DNA from: Ruminiclostridium hungatei
GTDB lineage: Bacteria; Bacillota; Clostridia; Acetivibrionales; DSM-1351
DNA length: 64,000 nucleotides
Assembly (NCBI RefSeq): GCF_002051585.1
Contig: NZ_MZGX01000011.1
Coordinates: forward strand, 84,496-148,495
Direction of reading: 5' to 3'
Shown here piece after piece: positions 63,101 through 64,000 of this stretch. Each line of letters starts with the position of its first letter. Position 1 is the stretch's first letter. The translations under genes were made by a program, and so were the position numbers. Under the pieces are notes generated by a model. The model worked only from the letters and a program-made list of their open reading frames with translations. It searched no databases and was not told where the DNA came from.

Positions 63101-64000
63101 CAACCTGACAGAAAAGGTGTATGACAAGGCAGGCAGACTGTATAAAGTAATTGCAGAGGGCAAAACCACCACCTATGAATATTACGCAAACGGAAGCAGA
63201 AAGAACGTAACCTATGGGGACGGGGCAAAGGAAGAATACACCTATTACGGTGACGGCCTGAACAAGACCCTGGTGAACAAAAAGGCCGACGGCAGCAGCA
63301 TAGACAGATACAGCTATACCTATGATGGAGCCCACAACCAAATTTCCAAGACAGACACAAAGGGAGCAACAAACTACGAGTATGACAGCCTGAACAGGCT
63401 GGAAAAAGTAACGGAACCCAATGGCAGGACAACCAGCTATACCTTTGACAAGGCGGGAAACAGGCTTACGGAGACAGTGCTGGCAGCAGTAGTGACAACG
63501 AGCCCGGCCATAAGCTCGGTAACCACAAGCTATACATATAACGAGCAAAACAGGCTGGTATCCACGGTACAGCAGAGCGGAAGAGAAACCGTAACAGAGA
63601 AATACAGCTATGACAGCAACGGCAACACCATATCAAAAGTGAAGGAAACGGTGAAGCCGTCAGACCCGGAGGTGACAGGAAGCTTCAGCCTGAGTATTGC
63701 AGGGCGGAGCAGCACAAGCAGCGAGGCTACGTATTACCAGTATGATGTGTGGAACCAGCTTGCCAAAACCACAGCAGGCAGCAAGACCATAAGCTATTCG
63801 TACAACGGAGAGGGCTACAGGACAGCAAAGACAGAAAACGGGCAAAGGACAAACTACCTGTATGAAGCGGACAAGGTAATCCTTGAAACTGATGCAAACG
63901 GAAATGAAACAGCCAGAAACATATATGGAATAAATCTCCTGACAAGAACCGCAGGCAGTGATACAATGAATTATATGTACAACGGGCATGGGGATGTGAC
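57156..64000 (+). CDS. Subtilisin-like protease fused to RHS/YD-repeat protein (partial)
   Basis: This frame stays open to the window edge (at least 2281 codons). It begins with a signal peptide (MRKFRIFLSKILIVSF..., cleavage near residue 32) and an I9-like propeptide (~50-128). A subtilase domain (S8) follows with the triad Asp178 (GILDTGVD), His236 (HGTH) and Ser390 (FTGTSAAVP). After a Gly-rich linker a typical RHS start (LHYGESGVSPASGNFSFTVN, ~490; RGWTFGFEG) is followed by dozens of YD repeats (YxYDxxGN type). The visible end (IYGINLLTR...YMYNGHGDV) is where the conserved RHS core begins. In RHS/WapA-type toxins a variable toxic C-terminus follows, but it lies outside the window. The ATG at 57156 has AAGGAG upstream. 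Apart from a toxin, such proteins may be adhesins; the function is not proven. Confidence 0.88.
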   Translation, partial: MRKFRIFLSKILIVSFMVTNLLTYFPSLSYAASEKDKGNTAAVSVHHEKTEILVKYKDGGKEDKVKVNLKKRIKLNKISTKKSYAKNKIDLLEIDEKDDIAKVVDELKKDPDVLYAQPNYKLDIMSAPADPMFSNQWGVQNNGQEIEGQMGRSSVDINAINAWNLTQGSSSVAIGILDTGVDLNHKDLKDNIFVNSYEIPDNGIDDDNNGYVDDVNGWDFVNNDKSIYDDASKDLHGTHIAGILAAASDNTGITGVAPKVKVLPLKFINGNWGYTCDAIAAIEYAMKMGVKIINCSFGGTDDNFALKDAMANSGILFICAAGNRGADVSVLPVYPACFDIPNVVSVTSIDSKGVLSPYASYGNKVQLAAPGVDILSTTPGNTYDYFTGTSAAVPFVTGIAALLQSYLPNLTITQIAKRIKDNVVPCTNLTGKVSSGGRADAYAALANTKPAADTYAGEGNGNSTVPAGQQGGNIDTWYTMDQLAKIKEQLHYGESGVSPASGNFSFTVNDMSVPAPGFQINISRSYNSRSDKSTPLGRGWTFGFEGKAEGTNVVDVTLPTGSVERFRLNNNVYEPEESRSTFVKNGDGTYTLTTKDQYRYTFNTDRYLSKMEDRDGNAVDITVNSAGKISKITDTVGREYKVTYNSNGLIDNITDSENRTVKYQYDSNNRLTAVTDPLGGIMRYSYDTWGFLNEIKDHNQKTVEKIIYNHSEGENQDKVSEATDSLGDTVKYTYDMSNKKTTATDMNNRVSTYWFDEAFYTTQIQEPDGKASYTEYFLYDGKNKYGDVKATTDRNGNKTQYEIDTRGNVTRITNPDGSLRINEYDEKNNLIKEVDECGKATYYIYDDSRLKLVKKVQPLNGTDVYEGTDSPGFAVTSYQYYTGAESGCNAKALLKSETNPEGSVTDYTYDAYGNVKTVSDPETGKLTSYEYNKLGWKLAETTPKGNRTEYTYDKNGTAIKSTIVSAKNETQRVVYDLLGRKLQEISPNQYDSSKDDPAADSYSDAAVGTRYEYYDSGKVKTITDVLDNKTAYTYDVYGNTLTETKPNGAIYRYTYDVLDRLEKVYFKNDSTAAEVLLTEYSYSYLEDGKIQKTETVYLNSTDKAVTVCVYDYADRLVEQQNPDGTRTKTLYNANGTVDRQISANGSSTCYKYDGLNRLVEQWSPFEIANGNTFYTYTKYVYDKAGNRITEKNGKDKVTLWTIPENYIVKNYTYYKNGKLKAASDAEGRKTEYAYDDDGNMIRQSVYTDSTHKLVTEFEYNHMQKISSKKQQAEAGDIYGNTFGSPGALELVTTYTYDKNGNTKTITTPDDVTTTYEYDALDRQLSQSRPGTDETGASVEITESTTYSWEGKPLTSKDAKGNITSYEYNQRGFLTRTTDAQNGVLLYEYDLAGRKIAEVTPQNYISSKDIYHMNRSEYVYDLMSRVTAKKDVYIDNVSGLWTTLYTKTCKYDNSGNVVKELDAIGYDYGMGSSQEEKIASGYGIEYRYNLANLLTSTLDAVSKERALYFTSKYEYDGLGRKTSETNSKGVETCYTYDDAGNILTVSVKKSPAAEGRQLRSSAYDLAGRQLTQTDANGNTTRFEYNAPGQVRRLVYPGDSTMPSNTVIFQYDAAGNLKLRQDSLGKVNLYTYDKQGRQLSATEKKSDNTQAITTSAGYDANGNKCRETDGNGVTRTNTFDALNRLTASEITVNGVKQTTTCGYDANGNQTTSTDWLGNTTTNIYDPLNRLIEKRNPYTTIQKLEYDKNSKQIKSVDALGNMTRFIYDRSSRLIATIDPEGHTTSQAYDDVGNIIARTDGRNITTTYKYDEFNRLSAVINPKAQVTSYTYDLNGNKLTQTDGNGNTTIYEYNGANKVIKRIDQGGRLGLPGAYTYLNSKTEKYTYNADGSVKSSTDRNGRQTTYSYDIHGRLLSKAIGGSGIAYAYDSSGNQTAMTDSTGTTARTYDELGRVLTKTVPGFGTTVFAYDGDKGDGLRSETTRDPKGNLTEKVYDKAGRLYKVIAEGKTTTYEYYANGSRKNVTYGDGAKEEYTYYGDGLNKTLVNKKADGSSIDRYSYTYDGAHNQISKTDTKGATNYEYDSLNRLEKVTEPNGRTTSYTFDKAGNRLTETVLAAVVTTSPAISSVTTSYTYNEQNRLVSTVQQSGRETVTEKYSYDSNGNTISKVKETVKPSDPEVTGSFSLSIAGRSSTSSEATYYQYDVWNQLAKTTAGSKTISYSYNGEGYRTAKTENGQRTNYLYEADKVILETDANGNETARNIYGINLLTRTAGSDTMNYMYNGHGDV

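Noticed and set aside
62641..63432. 263-codon minus-strand frame rich in Cys, His and Arg in the RHS region
   Set aside because: The composition is produced by reading the repeat-coding strand backwards (TAT GAC repeats); no RBS. The same holds for the overlapping 220-codon frame at 62886-63548.

Overview
The window looks like a chromosomal segment of a low-to-moderate GC, spore-forming Firmicute of class Clostridia, probably close to the Ruminiclostridium/cellulolytic Clostridium group. The evidence is a germination protease gene (gpr) near rpsT, a PdaB-like deacetylase, a type III glutamine synthetase, a four-subunit 2-oxoacid:ferredoxin oxidoreductase and a large secreted protein ending in a cohesin-like module. 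The genus is inferred; no rRNA or tRNA was seen.

Layout. 1-3.3 kb: rpsT (minus), a small gene remnant, a secreted C39-like cysteine peptidase, and a tandemly duplicated small membrane-protein gene whose upstream copy is decayed. 3.4-13.5 kb: mostly housekeeping genes on the plus strand: gpr, an M50B-like membrane protease, NAD-dependent DNA ligase, an AraC/GyrI-like regulator, ferredoxin, an amidohydrolase, a flavoprotein, a TcdA-like E1 enzyme and a P-loop ATPase. 13.6-17.2 kb: a YtrA-type GntR regulator with its own promoter and operator, followed by an ABC-type module. 17.4-20.2 kb: a KorDABC/Vor-type oxidoreductase operon ending in a clear terminator. 20.5-23.5 kb: a two-component system made of a response regulator with a SARP/BTAD-type output and a LytS-like kinase. 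It sits just upstream of three 11-bp direct repeats and a -10 box.

23.8-39.6 kb: an exopolysaccharide cluster, all on the plus strand. It encodes an initiating sugar-phosphate transferase, four further glycosyltransferase genes plus one GT2-GT4 fusion gene, a Wzy-like polymerase, two Wzz-like chain-length proteins, a metallophosphoesterase, a pyruvyltransferase and a Wzx flippase. The two-component system and repeat promoter in front suggest local control of the whole cluster.

39.6-53.1 kb: a MITE-like element, glnN (minus) with a structured leader, a transglutaminase-like membrane protein, an orphan hybrid-free sensor kinase, an M24 peptidase coupled to a WYL regulator, several small or hypothetical genes, an isolated minus-strand gene with a C-terminal TIR-like nucleotide-binding domain (possible antiphage effector), and a polysaccharide deacetylase. 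53.4-64 kb: a secreted protein with at least seven fibronectin-III repeats and a cohesin-like end, then a giant ORF (at least 2281 codons, open at the window edge) fusing a subtilisin-like protease to RHS/YD repeats. Its variable C-terminus lies outside the window.

At least three small families of structured intergenic repeats are dispersed through the window (4.6/23.7/42.6 kb; 4.7/39.7/50.8 kb; 16.3/19.6 kb). The best candidates for something undescribed are the SARP-like direct-repeat promoter in front of the exopolysaccharide cluster, the orphan TIR-like protein, and the protease-RHS fusion.
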